Positions 11,401 through 22,493 of a stretch of 64,000 nucleotides of DNA are shown here, one piece after another (positions within the stretch are counted from its first letter, which is position 1; every line of letters starts with the position of its first letter). The notes below the pieces were generated by a model. It searched no databases. It had not been told where the DNA came from and saw only the letters and a list, made by a program, of their open reading frames with translations. This DNA comes from Procambarus clarkii (taxonomy: Eukaryota > Arthropoda > Malacostraca > Decapoda > Cambaridae), in contig NC_091188.1 in the NCBI RefSeq assembly GCF_040958095.1, positions 5,368,932-5,432,931 of the forward strand. Reading direction: 5' to 3'. The position numbers and the translations under genes were made by a program.

Positions 11401-14400
11401 TTTCTAGCACGTCATCAAGAATTATATAGGTTCCCAATTTTTAAATCCATGTTAGGACTTGCTCAACATATTCTATTATAATTTCTTTTATCTCATTTGG
11501 CTCTTTGCCATTGGAATTAATAACTGGTCAGTGGCAAATGTAACTTCTTTGCTAATTCACACATAAGCAAAGAAATAATGCGAGAGAGTATTCAACATGG
11601 TGTTTGTGTAATTTTTTAATGTTATTTAAGAGTATGTAATATACAACACAAATGTGCCTCATTGGATCCATATCCATTATTTCTTTGGCAGCTGTTTTTG
11701 TCATTAGAACATGCTTTCATACCATTCTCAAATATTTCTTGCAATTCCAAGACAGAATTTGTTACATCATCTTAAATATTGCTAACACAGTATCTTTCCT
11801 CATAATTACATGGTTACTATATTTATCATCACATTTGATAAAGGCAATGATAAATTTAATCACACAGTAGAGTGATTTATCATCACTCTACTGCTGCCCC
11901 CCCATAGCATGATTTTCACACTCACACACACGTCATCATTCATGGCAGGATTCACCTACCAGTTCTAGCATAAAATGTCGCATTGCCATTTAATCAGATT
12001 TTCTCACATGATTCTAGGTTATGTCTCGTGCATGTGTGAGTGTATTTGTCGAATCGTTATGCATATTTGTATCAATCATTTACTCAAGTTCATGCAAGTT
12101 AGGATGTCAGCCTACATGCATATATTCCTCAGCGGGAAATCCTCCAGGAGTCTTCTCACTGGATGTGCCACTGTATTCACCTAGTTGTATTCACCTAGTT
12201 GTGCTTGCGGGGGTTGAGCTCTGCTCTTTCGGCCCGCCTCTCGACTATGAATCAACTGTTTCTAACTACTATACTTTTTTTTCCCCCCACACCACACACA
12301 CACACACACACACACTAGGAAGCAGCCCATGACAGCTGACTAACCCAGGTACCTATTTACTGCTAGGTAACAAGGGCTTCAGGGTGAAAGAAACTGCCCA
12401 TTGTTTCTCGCCGGCGCTGGGAATCGAACCCGGGACCACAGGATCACGCGTCCAGCGTACTGTCCAGTCAGCCACCGGACACAAAGACACACTGTGTGCC
12501 TTTGAAAGGGGTTTTAGTCCTATGGGGTCAATACCAGCGTACGGGTCTCGGGCAATCTTCAACTAAATCTGTCTAGTATTTACAGAATATGAAAGCACCC
12601 ATATTGAATTAGGATAGTGCGAAGAAATAGTCATGTTCCACGTGTTGCATTAGTGTTCTGTTTTATTTATTTTAATATGCATATTTTTTCAGGTTTCAAC
12701 AATACCCAAAGCTGGTTCAGAAAATGAGAATTGGGTGTATCCGTCTCCACAGATGTTTTGGAATGCCATGCTGAAAAAGGGCTGGAGATGGAAAGATGAT
12801 GACCTCTCTCAGAAAGACATGGATAGCATCATCCGTATCCATAATGTCAATAATGAGTTGGCATGGCAAGAGGTAAGAGTGAATGCCTTTAAATAGCTTC
12901 AGTTATATAATAATGCTGTGCGGAACTTGAATAGATATACTGTACTCACTAGATATACTGTACTTGAATAGATACACTGCACTCCTACTCAAATGTAGCA
13001 CAATCCTCTGCCTTGCTGTTTGCAGTGGAAACTTTAACAATGGGGAAAATACTGGTTGGTGTTGATCAGAAATTACTGTATTGTGAATGTTTCAGTCAAT
13101 CTGGCAGGTATATTTATGGACCGGATATCATAATTACAGTATGTATACCATATATATATGAGATAAATGAATATGCTAAATTACTGCTATTTGTCATGCC
13201 CCTCCCAGTACCACTCGAGTACATATTACAAAAATAATAAACAACAATTTAAATAATAGTTTAAAATTATTTGCTGTAATGTATGGTTATATTAACTGTG
13301 ACCTTCCCCCCCTCCCCCTAAGTCAACACGACACGACCTTAGTTTTAGGTACCGAGTGCAATACCATACTGTGGAACCACCAGGCTGTGAAGTAATTTTC
13401 CAGCCACATGAGGTCAAGTATCCTGATTAGTTGTTTTGCTTCCTGAAACAGGCAGGGAGTATGTAAATGTGAGCAAATTATTTCTATATCAGGTGGGGGG
13501 AAAAAATAGCCTTTAAAATTTTATAATATTTCAAAAGTGAGAATTAAAACAAATAATGAATGAAAAGTGGAGTATCAAAATGATTATAAACAGTTTGTTG
13601 AGCTGCTTTTATCATGAAAAATAACTATTTACATAGAAATGTATCATTGTTTCCTCTATCTTTTGTATAAAAAAAGCATGTTATATGGCTAATGTTTATA
13701 CTGTAACGTGTACAACTAACGAATAAACCAGGGCCAGTCCAACATCAGACGGAGATGACACTGCAGGTGGAGCAGAGCCACAGGTGGCAGGGAAAGGGAA
13801 GGCAATCAGGAACCCACACCAGGCATAACCAGGTGCAAACCCAGATCGGAACCAACTGGGACTATCGCCAAATCACCAGAACCCCGAACCCGGTATGCTG
13901 GAAAACGACCAGATCTCAGACTTCAACATGTGTACTAGCTGGGAGCCCAAATTAGCCAGATTTTGTGATAAGTCAAGTCACAAACCCCCAAAAGATGTAG
14001 CCAGGTCATAACTACCTGCATTAGCCTGGTAAAGACCCGAGGAGCCCGAGTCAAGTTGTAATTAAGAACTTTGAAGTGGTAAGCCTGAAGCCCAACAAGA
14101 AACCCTAACTTGTTGCTGAACCTTGAATGAAAAGGAATGTGCCAATATGCATCCCTGAGGTCCAGGAACAATATCCAGGAATCCACCTGCAACACCAGGT
14201 GAACCTGAGCAAATGCTGTTATGAGAAAGTTCAGAGCGAAACTGCAAACCCTAGAGGTATAGTATTTACCATTGGACTGCCAAGTCCTTCTTGGCAACTG
14301 GGAACAACTGGGACACCAACCATAAGGAGATGGTGAACACAATGATGCCAGCAGTGGAATAAGGCATGATGACCGCACAAAGTTGAGGGGAGGACCCCTG

Positions 14401-17400
14401 AAGATAAAGATGGGAGAGTGAACCACCACCACCCGAGACCCCAGGAAAGCACCAATAAGGCCCACAAATCGCAGGACTGAGAACTTGCCTATGTTCCCTC
14501 CATGTGCCATCAAAGGGACAAACCTCAGGAGCAATGTGAAAACCCTTGAGAGGAAGCACTGAGAATAATGCCAAGGAGAAAAGGCAAAGATAAGAGGAAG
14601 GGTTCTTGCTCGAGAAGCAGACTCCACTAGGGGCCTATCGGACAAACCACAGACAAGGCTCCAAGTAAGAGACATAATCTCCCTGCACCAGAACACATCA
14701 AGGGGCAGCAAGGCAGCGGTTGCAACTGAAAGTATCAAAGAGACAGTCTCTACAAAAATAGACAAAAGTGGGAAGATCAACACAAGGGTAGGGGACAAAT
14801 CCAAGTTAAAAAGCCTGGGTAAACATGGACTGTTGCAACATGAGACTGGTCAGAAAAGTTCACCACCACCTACCTTCCAGAGAAGGGAAGCAAGCAACCT
14901 GGACAAAGCCTACAAAATTGGAAAAAGGAAATAGGCTAGTAATGCCCAGCACCAAAGCCAAAACATCCAGGCCCTTCCGAATTTGATTAGAGGATAGCTC
15001 AAACACAGGCCTTGTGATCATACTGAGAGCCAAGTGTTCATAGCTCCCATGAAGCTCTGCATCCTTGGCTACAGAAGGCCAAGGCATCTGCCTGCAGGAA
15101 GGAGCCTATCTCTTACTTTAAGTGCCTGGGTACAGCAAAGGCCGTGTCAAACCCCAACGAAAACAAAGGGTTGTCACAAGTCATGAAAATCAGGAATCCT
15201 ATAATGCAACCACAAGGCCAAAGCTGACCCAAACCCAAAAGAAGTCAGGCCCATGAGGGATGAACTCCTGTACCCACTGGAGGATCCAAAAATGACTGAC
15301 AACTAAAAAGGCAGGAAGTTCTTTAATTCACTTGAAGCATTCACAGAAATTTTAAATCGTACACAATGAAAAAGACCCTCGCAGGACAGTCTGAATGATG
15401 GCCCACACTAGTTCAGAAATTGGAACCCACAAGCTGGTAACTCCACACAGGTGGACATCAGTGACAGGACTAAGCTCTGTTGGTATGGGGAGCTAGAGTT
15501 CCCAGTGGTACTGCCATCTGCCATTGGCAGCCTCTTATGAATTGTGTGAGGCTCACTCCCTCCTGGAGCCTCTATGAAGGGTGGGGGGGGGGGGGGGGGA
15601 CCAGGTTCTGGCTCTCGTCTCCGGTAGGTCATATGGACCCCTAGGGCCGGAGCTACATTAGCATGTTAGGGGCAGGGAACAAACATTTGGGCCCCTTCCC
15701 TCCCTCCCTACAAAAAATAGTTCTTTTTTAATGTAATCCATTTTCCCTTACATATGACTAGCAGTCTTGTATCAGATTCTTAAGCTCATCCACTTGCACA
15801 GAAAACCACTTAGGACAGAAAAGACGTTTACATCTTACTTAACTATATTTTTCTTTCAGGTGTTGAAGTGGGAATCGCTCCACAAGAAAGAGTGTGGGAA
15901 TCCTAAACTGAAACGATTTGGTGGAAAGGCATCAGATTATTCTCCAAGGGCACGCATCAGAAGCTGGATGGGGTGAGGTTCTTGAGTGGTATTGTTTATC
16001 TTACAATTCGCTTCTTCAAAATTGTTTCTAAAATTTGTATTGTATGAGGCAACTGAGGGAAGGTAAGACAGTAAAGGAGTATGTTTGGGTGCGTTAGATG
16101 AAGAGCAGTCAGAAATGTGTTGATCGTGGTATGTAAAGGATGTCTGTAAACTCTCCTGCATACACAGCATGTATATTGAATAAAATATCAGGGGGTTGAA
16201 AAGACAAAAGTTTATCTTGTCACGACAAATCTTAATTATTGGAAACAAATTGAAAACTTGATAAAAAATGTAGCATTCTGAGCCATGGAGGTGGAAACAG
16301 TAGAATGCAGATGATCGCCGAGATGAGAGAAAAGGGTGATGAAACGGTGTAATGAGCACCTTTTCTTGCTTCTTCCCTCTCGACCCATATATTTATTGGC
16401 ATCCCTCTTCAAAGCTTCCACAGCTTGTAAGAGGGACAAGGTAGAAGTGTGACTGTAAAATTGGTTTAAAAGCATCAATAATAGTACAATGAGGCGATGA
16501 TGAGTCTGCCTAGAGATGGTGACGATATCAGGGAAATGTGGAGGATAGGTCTGGAAGTGCCAAAAGCATCTGGAGGAGATAACTCCTGGGGCATAATCAG
16601 TACCAAAAGAAGGCAAGTTTCAAGGCATTGCAACTATCAAGATGAAAAGACAGATCTGGAGTTCATGCCTCCTGGGAGCTCTTTATATCATTCTCTGTAG
16701 TGGAGGACTACAATATTTGCATGAAAATTGCCTTGGTAAACCATGAAAAAGTATCCAGTATCATTAAAAAATTTTGAGTATTTGAAAATTCTATAGTATT
16801 CCACAGTTAATCAGAGCACGAGATGCTGGCAGTGATGTAGATATCATGTTTACTCTCCTGTAACTGAAGCAGACATCTATAGTGGAGATGAAGTTTTGTG
16901 TGTAATAGCCTTTGGTCACAATTATTATTGGGTAGATTATGAGTTCTTTCAAAATAATTGATGGCACCCATATGGCAATACTTTCCAAGACTAGTTCACT
17001 TCATGTTAAATGCTGTTCTCTATAATTGCAGTATTTACTTTCAGAGCTAGACAATATTCACGGATCTTATTGCTTACATAGAAGCCATAAAGCCCCCGAA
17101 TAACTGGGATTGCCTTCTAGAACTTGGACTGAACAAAGGCAAGATTTCATAATCTATTCACATAAAAATATTTGACTAGACTCCTAATCTGTCCACTAAA
17201 ATATCATACATGAAGTAGAATTGCTATAACCTCAATTAGAGAATACTTTGTCAACATCCATAGTTTAAGACTTTAATTAAACGTCTCTCAACGTTTGCGA
17301 GAAATATTGCTGGACCAAATTTAGAAGAATACTAGATGAAACAATACATTCCTTTGGGTATGCTAAATCAGCAGTTTTGATGGCTTTAGGATCCCTAAGT

Positions 17401-17840
17401 CCCTTGGTCCCTATGGTCTTCTAAAACATTAATAGCCTGGCTAACAAAGCAGTCACCAGGGAAGCCTGACCAGAGGTTGGGCTACAAGAGTAATATAAAC
17501 TTTGAACTGACACAGGCATACTATTATCAAGGGAAACGTGCTATGATTCATTTAGATTCTCTTATTTAAATACTGTAACATTAAAAAAAATTTGACATTC
17601 TGAAAGATTTATCATATATTTTTCCACAGGTACGAATTGCCTTTTGACCGTCATGATTGGATTGTTGATCGGTGTGGTAAGGATGTGCGATATATTATTG
17701 ACTACTATGATGGTGGAGCAGTTAATCCCAATGACTACAAATTTGCCATCTTAGATGTTCGACCCGCTATGGACTCGTTTGAAAATATCTGGGACAGAAT
17801 GGTGGTTGCATGGTGGCGATGGACCAGGAGTAATGATTAA
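8147..17840 (+). CDS. HCCS: Holocytochrome c-type synthase (cytochrome c heme lyase)
   Basis: Join 8147-8476, 10075-10260, 12693-12872, 15860-15972, 17630-17840: 1020 nt, 339 residues plus stop. HCCS attaches heme covalently to the CXXCH motif of apocytochrome c (and c1 in animals) in the mitochondrial intermembrane space. The translation carries family landmarks in order: three Cys-Pro motifs (C56, C98, C116), [10 protein letters not shown] before junction 2, [18 protein letters not shown] (186-203), IRIHN with the heme-ligating His at about 222, [26 protein letters not shown] across the last junction, and the C-terminal VRPAMDS ... [11 protein letters not shown]. All introns are GT-AG. Phases are 0,0,0,2. 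The start ATG has G at -3 and +4 and follows a 3' splice site by 9 nt. The protein is about 70 residues longer than the human one, all in the low-complexity N-terminus. No frame break is seen. Confidence 0.96.
8477..10074 (+). other. HCCS intron 1
   Basis: 1.6 kb. No transposon family was recognised with confidence. Open frames at 9247-9758 are hydrophobic but match nothing I know. It ends AAAACTCAG|GCA. Confidence 0.7.
10075..10260 (+). CDS. HCCS: HCCS coding exon 2
   Basis: Residues 111-172, both ends phase 0. It starts AFPSECPM, a near repeat of the IPSECPM segment that lies 16 residues earlier in exon 1, and ends PFELPTERQ before GTAAGC. Confidence 0.95.
10600..10830 (-). mobile_element. 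tRNA-headed SINE (family D) in HCCS intron 2
   Basis: Read on the - strand it starts AGGGGTCCCGGTAGTACAG, then an A-box-like TAGTACAGTCGG, then a B-box-like GGGTTCAAATCCC. The body ends near CTCGATAAAAGCC. A second, 3'-partial copy lies at 29992-30092. Confidence 0.7.
10831..12177. other. HCCS intron 2, unclassified part
   Basis: AT-rich intronic sequence with no recognised element and no plausible coding frame. Confidence 0.5.
12178..12262 (-). mobile_element. LINE 3' tail fragment (family G)
   Basis: Reverse complement of the 3' untranslated tail that follows the reverse transcriptase at 56985-57837 (CACCTAGTTGTGCTTGCGGG ... CGCCTCTCGACTATGAATCA). The first CACCTAGTTGT is duplicated. Confidence 0.8.
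12295..12482 (-). mobile_element. tRNA-headed SINE (family B), 5' two-thirds, after a short (CA)n
   Basis: Starts after a 22-bp CA repeat. GGAAGCAGCCCATGACAGC, the TACCTATTTACTGCTAGGTA segment and CGCCGGCGCTGGGAATCGAA match the full-length copy at 61193-61437 (-). On the element strand the B box is GGGTTCGATTCCC. Confidence 0.85.
12693..12872 (+). CDS. HCCS: HCCS coding exon 3
   Basis: Residues 173-232, phase 0 at both ends. It carries [18 protein letters not shown] and the heme-ligand His222 in IRIHN. Acceptor TTTTTTCAG, donor CAAGAG|GTAAGA. Confidence 0.96.
13740..15300 (-). mobile_element. DIRS-like retroelement fragment in HCCS intron 3
   Basis: A 289-codon open frame on the - strand (14804-13935) contains [15 protein letters not shown], then [12 protein letters not shown] and [12 protein letters not shown]. 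This is the reverse transcriptase core arrangement seen in DIRS-type tyrosine-recombinase retrotransposons. A further - strand frame at 15087-14860 may belong to the upstream part. The expected catalytic YxDD segment is not seen, and stops break the frames around it, so this is a dead 5'- and 3'-truncated remnant. The family assignment rests on the DAYWHIP and APRVFT signatures. Confidence 0.65.
15860..15972 (+). CDS. HCCS: HCCS coding exon 4
   Basis: Residues 233-269 plus two bases of Gly270. It includes KRFGGKA and [11 protein letters not shown]. Acceptor TTTCTTTCAG, donor GATGG|GGTGAGG read as ATGGG|GTGAGG. Confidence 0.95.
15973..17629 (+). other. HCCS intron 4
   Basis: 1.66 kb of AT-rich sequence. 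It contains the first copy (about 17097-17266) of a segment repeated downstream of the gene at 18274-18438. No coding signal. Confidence 0.7.
17097..17266 (+). repeat. Direct repeat, copy 1 (HCCS intron 4)
   Basis: AATAACTGGGATTGCCTTCT through TACTTTGTCAACATCCAT is repeated at about 18274-18438 with scattered substitutions, in the same orientation, so the two copies bracket the last HCCS exon. Confidence 0.85.
17630..17840 (+). CDS. HCCS: HCCS coding exon 5 and stop
   Basis: One base completing Gly270, then residues 271-339: [41 protein letters not shown] and a TAA at 17838. Acceptor TTTTTCCACAG. Confidence 0.96.
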
Positions 17841-18043
17841 TATTTTTAACAAGTAAAAATGGTGTTTTAATATGTAGATATTGTAATTAAATATTTGTAC
17901 TCCATAATCATTTCTAGCACAGCGGTCAATGTCCTCAGTTCATAATCAACAAACCTGGGTTTAATCCCCTGGCAGGATAGAAAAATTTCCTTTCACTCAA
18001 TGTGTTTGTTCACCTAGTTGGCCTAGAGATCTTGATTAACCTA

Positions 18044-18081
18044 AATAAAGGTTTCCTGTCCTCAACAACGGAGAAAATAAA
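18044..18081 (+). terminator. Candidate HCCS polyadenylation signals
   Basis: AATAAA at 18044-18049 and again at 18076-18081, about 205-240 bases after the stop. Plausible by position only; the region is AT-rich. Confidence 0.35.
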
Positions 18082-18273
18082 ATATGCCGGTTACTGTATT
18101 ATACAAATGTTAAAATTAGAATATGTACCAATATTTCATGTTTTGGTACCAATTAGGTTTTTTATTTTTTTTTGGGTGATTACTAACTGTAATCATTTAC
18201 TTTGATAAAATACTTTTCTGACTATGAAGAGAAGATAATGCTTATTTTCCCTTATTTGGAAAGTACTGTACTG

Positions 18274-18438
18274 AAATAACTGGGATTGCCTTCTAGAACT
18301 TTGACTGGACAAGGGCAAGATTTTATAATCTCTTCATATAAAAATATTTGACCAAGATTCCTAATCTGTCCACTAAAATATCATTCTTAAAGTAGTGTTG
18401 TTATAACCACAATAAGAGAATACTTTGTCAACATCCAT
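18274..18438 (+). repeat. Direct repeat, copy 2 (downstream of HCCS)
   Basis: Second copy of the 17097-17266 segment. The surrounding 17841-19240 holds only AT-rich sequence with no recognised gene. Confidence 0.85.
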
Positions 18439-19353
18439 TCAACAGATTTTGGAAAATAAATGAGCAAACAACCACTGTATGCAAGTAGCACAGGCTCAAG
18501 TGTGTGTAGTTTACACAGATGTGTTGGTGTGCTCTAAACAACTTTGTTGTTTAATTGTAAATCTGTACAAAACTAAGATTAAAGAAAATATAAATTTTGT
18601 TTATCATTTATTCCTGCATCTTTATTTTTTATGGTGTTTTTTGTTGCAATTTGACTTTGTTTTGTTGACAAAGGACAGGGAATTATTGCTTGCTTATTCA
18701 CCACATAAGTCTTTTATGCAGATGTAGTACATATTTGTGCATTTTCAAAATGTGTACAGTATAGAAATGTTTGATCTTCAGGTTATGGGCTCTTCCCCAC
18801 AACCAAGGTCAGCCCCTCATTCCAGCTCTTCATACAACTATGCATTAGCTATTAATACATTAACATTGAAGTGTGAAGAGCTTTATACAATTCTTCTTGC
18901 AGAAAATTTCTTTGGTTTCAGTTGCTGTTCATTTTCTTCACTTGTCTATTTTTGGGGAAAGAAGCTGGATGCCCAGTACTATGCATCTTACAAAGTTGCT
19001 CTGTGTTGCATCCTGTCCTCAGGTGGTATGTTCCTTTAAAGGTAATCACGTCAACACACTACATAATTAGTGATTTTATGTACTTTATTATCCTTTGTCA
19101 GGCTAGGTTAGCTTAGGTTAAGCCAGTGTATTGCATTCTTAAACATGTTTACCATTGTGATCATTGCTGGCTTATGTGCGCTATCAATTTGCTATATGGT
19201 GCCTATTAATCTTGTCTAAATTACCAATCAAGTTGTCAATGCAATTAATCAGAGCTACCAATGTGCTTTAATATACTTACTAATCTCTCCCATCTCATTT
19301 TTCTTTTTTCTTGCAATGTATGTTATTTTATTAATTCTGCTTGAATTCACCTA

Positions 19354-19775
19354 TGTAGCGAGTAATCTTTATACTCGCTCCATTATCTCATTATCTTAAT
19401 GGCGTAACTAATTAGCACTAACTACACAAGCTATAATCCTATCCCTAATTACAGGTAACAGTTCTCACATCCTCCTATCCTAGTAGAGAAAGGTGAGGGG
19501 TAGTCACCAAATATAAAGAAGCGATATGAGAATAGACTACGGTACAATTTCCAGTTAAGAATGTAGCACTCGGCGTAGGCAGTTCTAATCGTCTCCAAGA
19601 CGATACAGCTTCGACACAGAACAGGCAGCAGACTAGGACCGCATCCAGCTACAACCCTCTCCCACAGAGCTCCACGACTCCGGTCACACTCAATAAATAC
19701 TACTAAATAAATATGAAACTCACTAAACACTGTGTATCTAATCTACCCAACAACGTAACATAATCGTACGTTACA
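19354..19775 (+). mobile_element. Solo-LTR-like element, copy 1 (422 bp)
   Basis: Begins TGTAGCGAGTAA and ends CGTACGTTACA (5'-TG ... CA-3'). It aligns along its length with 22494-22948. No internal coding region is attached, so it looks like a solo LTR. The target duplication is imperfect and not certain. The superfamily cannot be told from the LTR alone. Confidence 0.75.
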
Positions 19776-19810
19776 CCTTAAAATTATCTGTTAGATTAAG
19801 GACCTTTGCA

Positions 19811-20085
19811 GTCTCCGTGGTGTAGTGGTAAGACACTCGCCTGGCGTTCCGCGAGCGCTATGTCATGGGTTCGTATCCTGGCCGGGGAGGATTTACTGGG
19901 CGCAATTCCTTAACTGTAGCCTCTGTTTAACGCAACAGTAAAATGTGTACTTGGATGAAAAAACGATTCTTCGCGGCAGGGGATCGTATTCCAGGGACCA
20001 TAGGATTAAGGACTTGCCCGAAACGCTACGCGTACTAGTGGCTGTACAAGAATGTAACAACTCTTGTATATATCTCTCAAAAAAG
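19811..20085 (+). mobile_element. tRNA-headed SINE (family A)
   Basis: Close copy of 6464-6735. The anticodon-arm region reads CTCGCCTGGCGTTCCGCGAG, which can form a 5-bp stem. It is inserted in the LINE tail described for 19240-20210. Confidence 0.9.
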
Positions 20086-20546
20086 ACCTGCCCAAAACGC
20101 TGCGCGTACTAGTGGTTTTACAAGATTGTAAATGCCATGCTTATGTATCCTCACAAACCCAATGTACCTTCTTGTATATAAATAAATAAAATCAAATAAA
20201 ATAAAAGATGTGAAACATGAAAGTCCGGCCTGTTTGAGTATATCCTCGAATTTGATACTAAAGAAAACCTCAATCTCAGGGCTTAAGAAAATGAGTATAC
20301 TGTACTACATATTCGATCTTTTTTAAAGACAAGGATATATACTAAAATAGTTATATCGTGGAGAATAATGTGTTTATGATAAGGGTTCACTTTCCAGTTT
20401 ACCAACAGATTATTGGATCCCCAATAAGCCTTCAAAGCATCATAAATATCTTGATAAGTATTCAAGTCTGGCCTGTTTGAGTATCCCCTAGAATTTGATA
20501 TTAAAGAAAACCTCGATCTTAGCTCTTATGAAGAAAATGAGTATAC

Positions 20547-20832
20547 TGTACTATACTTGCCCGAAACGCTACGCGTACTAGTGGCTTTAGGTATTGTATG
20601 TACTACCTCTATCTTTAAATCTAACAGAATGTTTGTACTGTAACGCTGCAACTATGTATGTACTGTTCCTAAATAAATTATTATTATTATTATAATTATT
20701 ATTATTCAGCCCGAAACGCTGCGCGTACTAGTGGCTTTACAAGATTGTAAATACTATGCTATGTATTCTCACGAACCCAACGTACCTTCTTGTATATAAA
20801 TAAATAAATAAATATTATTATTATTATTATTA
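20547..20832 (+). mobile_element. Two further LINE-like tails in tandem
   Basis: CCCGAAACGCTACGCGTACT at about 20551 and CCCGAAACGCTGCGCGTACT at about 20710 each begin a short tail. The first ends in AATAAATTATTATT, the second in CTTGTATATAAATAAATA. Together with 20086-20210 there are three tails in about 750 bp, same orientation. Confidence 0.8.
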
Positions 20833-21219
20833 AGTAGTTTAACGAGTGAGTCCACTCGGTATAATTGTCTGATGACACGCTCATATATCGTTAAATAGTA
20901 TTGAGCTTGCACTTATAATGAAATTTGTGTCATTGGTAAATAATAGTGACTTTAGGTATTAGAAGGTCGTCGATGCAGGGCGGGATCGAGGATTTGGACC
21001 CTAGGAACAAAAAAACTAAATGGGCCCCACTGTCTGGTTATGGTGAGGCTATTCAAAGGTTAATAAACTCATGCATGTAGATAGCTGGAGAGCCCTAGAC
21101 TATGGCCTACTTTGCCTATTGGGTAATACGTCCCTGCATTGATGACAGATGTATACATAAGAGGAAAGGGCTTAGACTTTAGTCTACTGCACTTTAGTCC
21201 ACCAGCACGGGTAGACTTA
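20833..21219. other. Unclassified spacer
   Basis: AT-rich, then a GGGCCCCAC-containing stretch. Nothing recognised. Confidence 0.4.
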
Positions 21220-21525
21220 CGTTAAGTCCAGCACGGGTGGGACACGAACAAGGGGACACAGGTGGAAACTTAGTACCCAGATGAGCCACAGAGACGTTAG
21301 AAAGAATTTTTCAGTGTCAGAGTAGTTAATAAATGGAATGCACTAGGAAGTGATGTGGTGGAGGCTGACTCCATACACAGTTTCAAATGTAGAAATGATA
21401 GAGCCCATGTAGAAATGATAGAGCCCAGTAGGCTCAGGAATCTGTACACCAGTTGATTGACAGTTGAGAGGCGGGACCAAAGAGCCAAAGCTCAACCCCC
21501 ACAAGCACAATTAGGCGAGTACTGG
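21220..21525 (+). mobile_element. LINE 3' end (family G), 5'-truncated
   Basis: GGACACAGGTGGAAACTTAG through AGCACAATTAGGCGAGTAC matches the last ~60 codons and tail of the reverse transcriptase at 56985-57837. A duplicated GTAGAAATGATAGAGCCCA lies in it. Confidence 0.85.
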
Positions 21526-22130
21526 GAATGCAAGCAATTTTTTAAATATTTTGTTTCGTATTTAAATAACTATTATAATAGACACATATAAAGGAACATA
21601 TTCTCATAATAAACTTCACTGTACAAAGGAGTATTGTTGTTGATGATTTAGAGGCCGAGACGGCAGAGGTGCCGTGTACGCCCCCCGGCGTACCCTCAAA
21701 TGGTAAATCGAAAATCCGTACGGCTAAATGATCGTTGCCTGTCGACGGAAACGACCGCGCCGTGTGGCGAATAAACACACCGATGAGCAGAGGACTGGGA
21801 AGCCCTGGGAGTCCCTCAGTGATGCAGGCACCGGGCCCCACCCCATACAGAGAACACTGGGTAAGGAAGGCAAAAGCACGACCCCCCCCCCCCCACCCCA
21901 CCCTTCTACACTCTTATCCGGATGGATAAAAGCACAAAAATCATCCAGTGCCCTCCGACAGAGCAGGAGCCGGATGCCCACCACGCCCTTGAGGCACACC
22001 AAAACCCGCCAACTCACGGCATCTCTCTCGGTCAAGCCGGCGCCGGACAGTAGGCCACCCGAGGAACAAGCCAGAAAACGTATAAAATAGATTAACTTCG
22101 CCGTGACCCGATGAGCAGAGGTCACTTGCC
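21526..22130. other. GC-rich spacer with unassigned open frames
   Basis: 21640-22100 is GC-rich with overlapping open frames on both strands (about 120 codons +, 133 codons -). No domain was recognised. Composition suggests part of an old retroelement, but I cannot name it. Confidence 0.35.
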
Positions 22131-22336
22131 CCGCTCCTGTGCCAGGTAAGTTACGGGCTCACCATAGCCCGTGCTACTTGGAACTTGTTCCGAGTAGCTG
22201 AATCTACAACAACAACAGCTGTGATCCCAAGTTACAGCCCCGCTCCTGTGCCAGGTAAGTCCACTACGGGCTCACCATAGCCCGGGCTACTAGGAACCTT
22301 TTGTTTAGAGTAGCTGAATCTAAAACAACAACAACC
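22131..22336 (+). mobile_element. Two tandem copies of a hairpin-tailed element (family F)
   Basis: Each copy runs CCGCTCCTGTGCCAGGTAAG, a hairpin ACGGGCT...AGCCCGT, a second hairpin around CTACTTGGAAC...GTTCCGAGTAG, then CTGAATCTA and an (AAC)n tail. Other copies are at 56651-56730 (+) and, partial, at 50700-50765 (-). Confidence 0.75.
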
Positions 22337-22493
22337 TGTTACCTAGGGCGACATGTGCGCCGGGCGTCGTAACAATTCGGACCGTTGAATGGGAATACCT
22401 CACGGCTGTATGGAGACCCAGTGGGTAAAATGTCGTTTTGTGTTCCGGCGGCCGCCAGGTGGAGCGGGTATCCAGATGAACCTCGATATAAGC

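Larger units (their letters stand above)
19240..20210 (+). mobile_element. LINE-like tail interrupted by an LTR and a SINE
   Basis: The uninterrupted version is at 33740-34032. Here the same sequence (AATCAGAGC ... CTTGCAATGTA ... TTAATTCTGC) is broken at about 19353 by a 422-bp LTR-like element. It resumes with CCTTAAAATTATCTGTTAG (19776), is broken again by a family A SINE (19811-20085), and resumes with GACCTGCCCAAAACGCTGCG to the TATAAATAAATAAA end. Confidence 0.8.

Noticed and set aside
21724..22125. 133-codon - strand frame as a gene
   Set aside because: No recognisable domain, an overlapping equally long frame on the other strand, and placement among transposon fragments.
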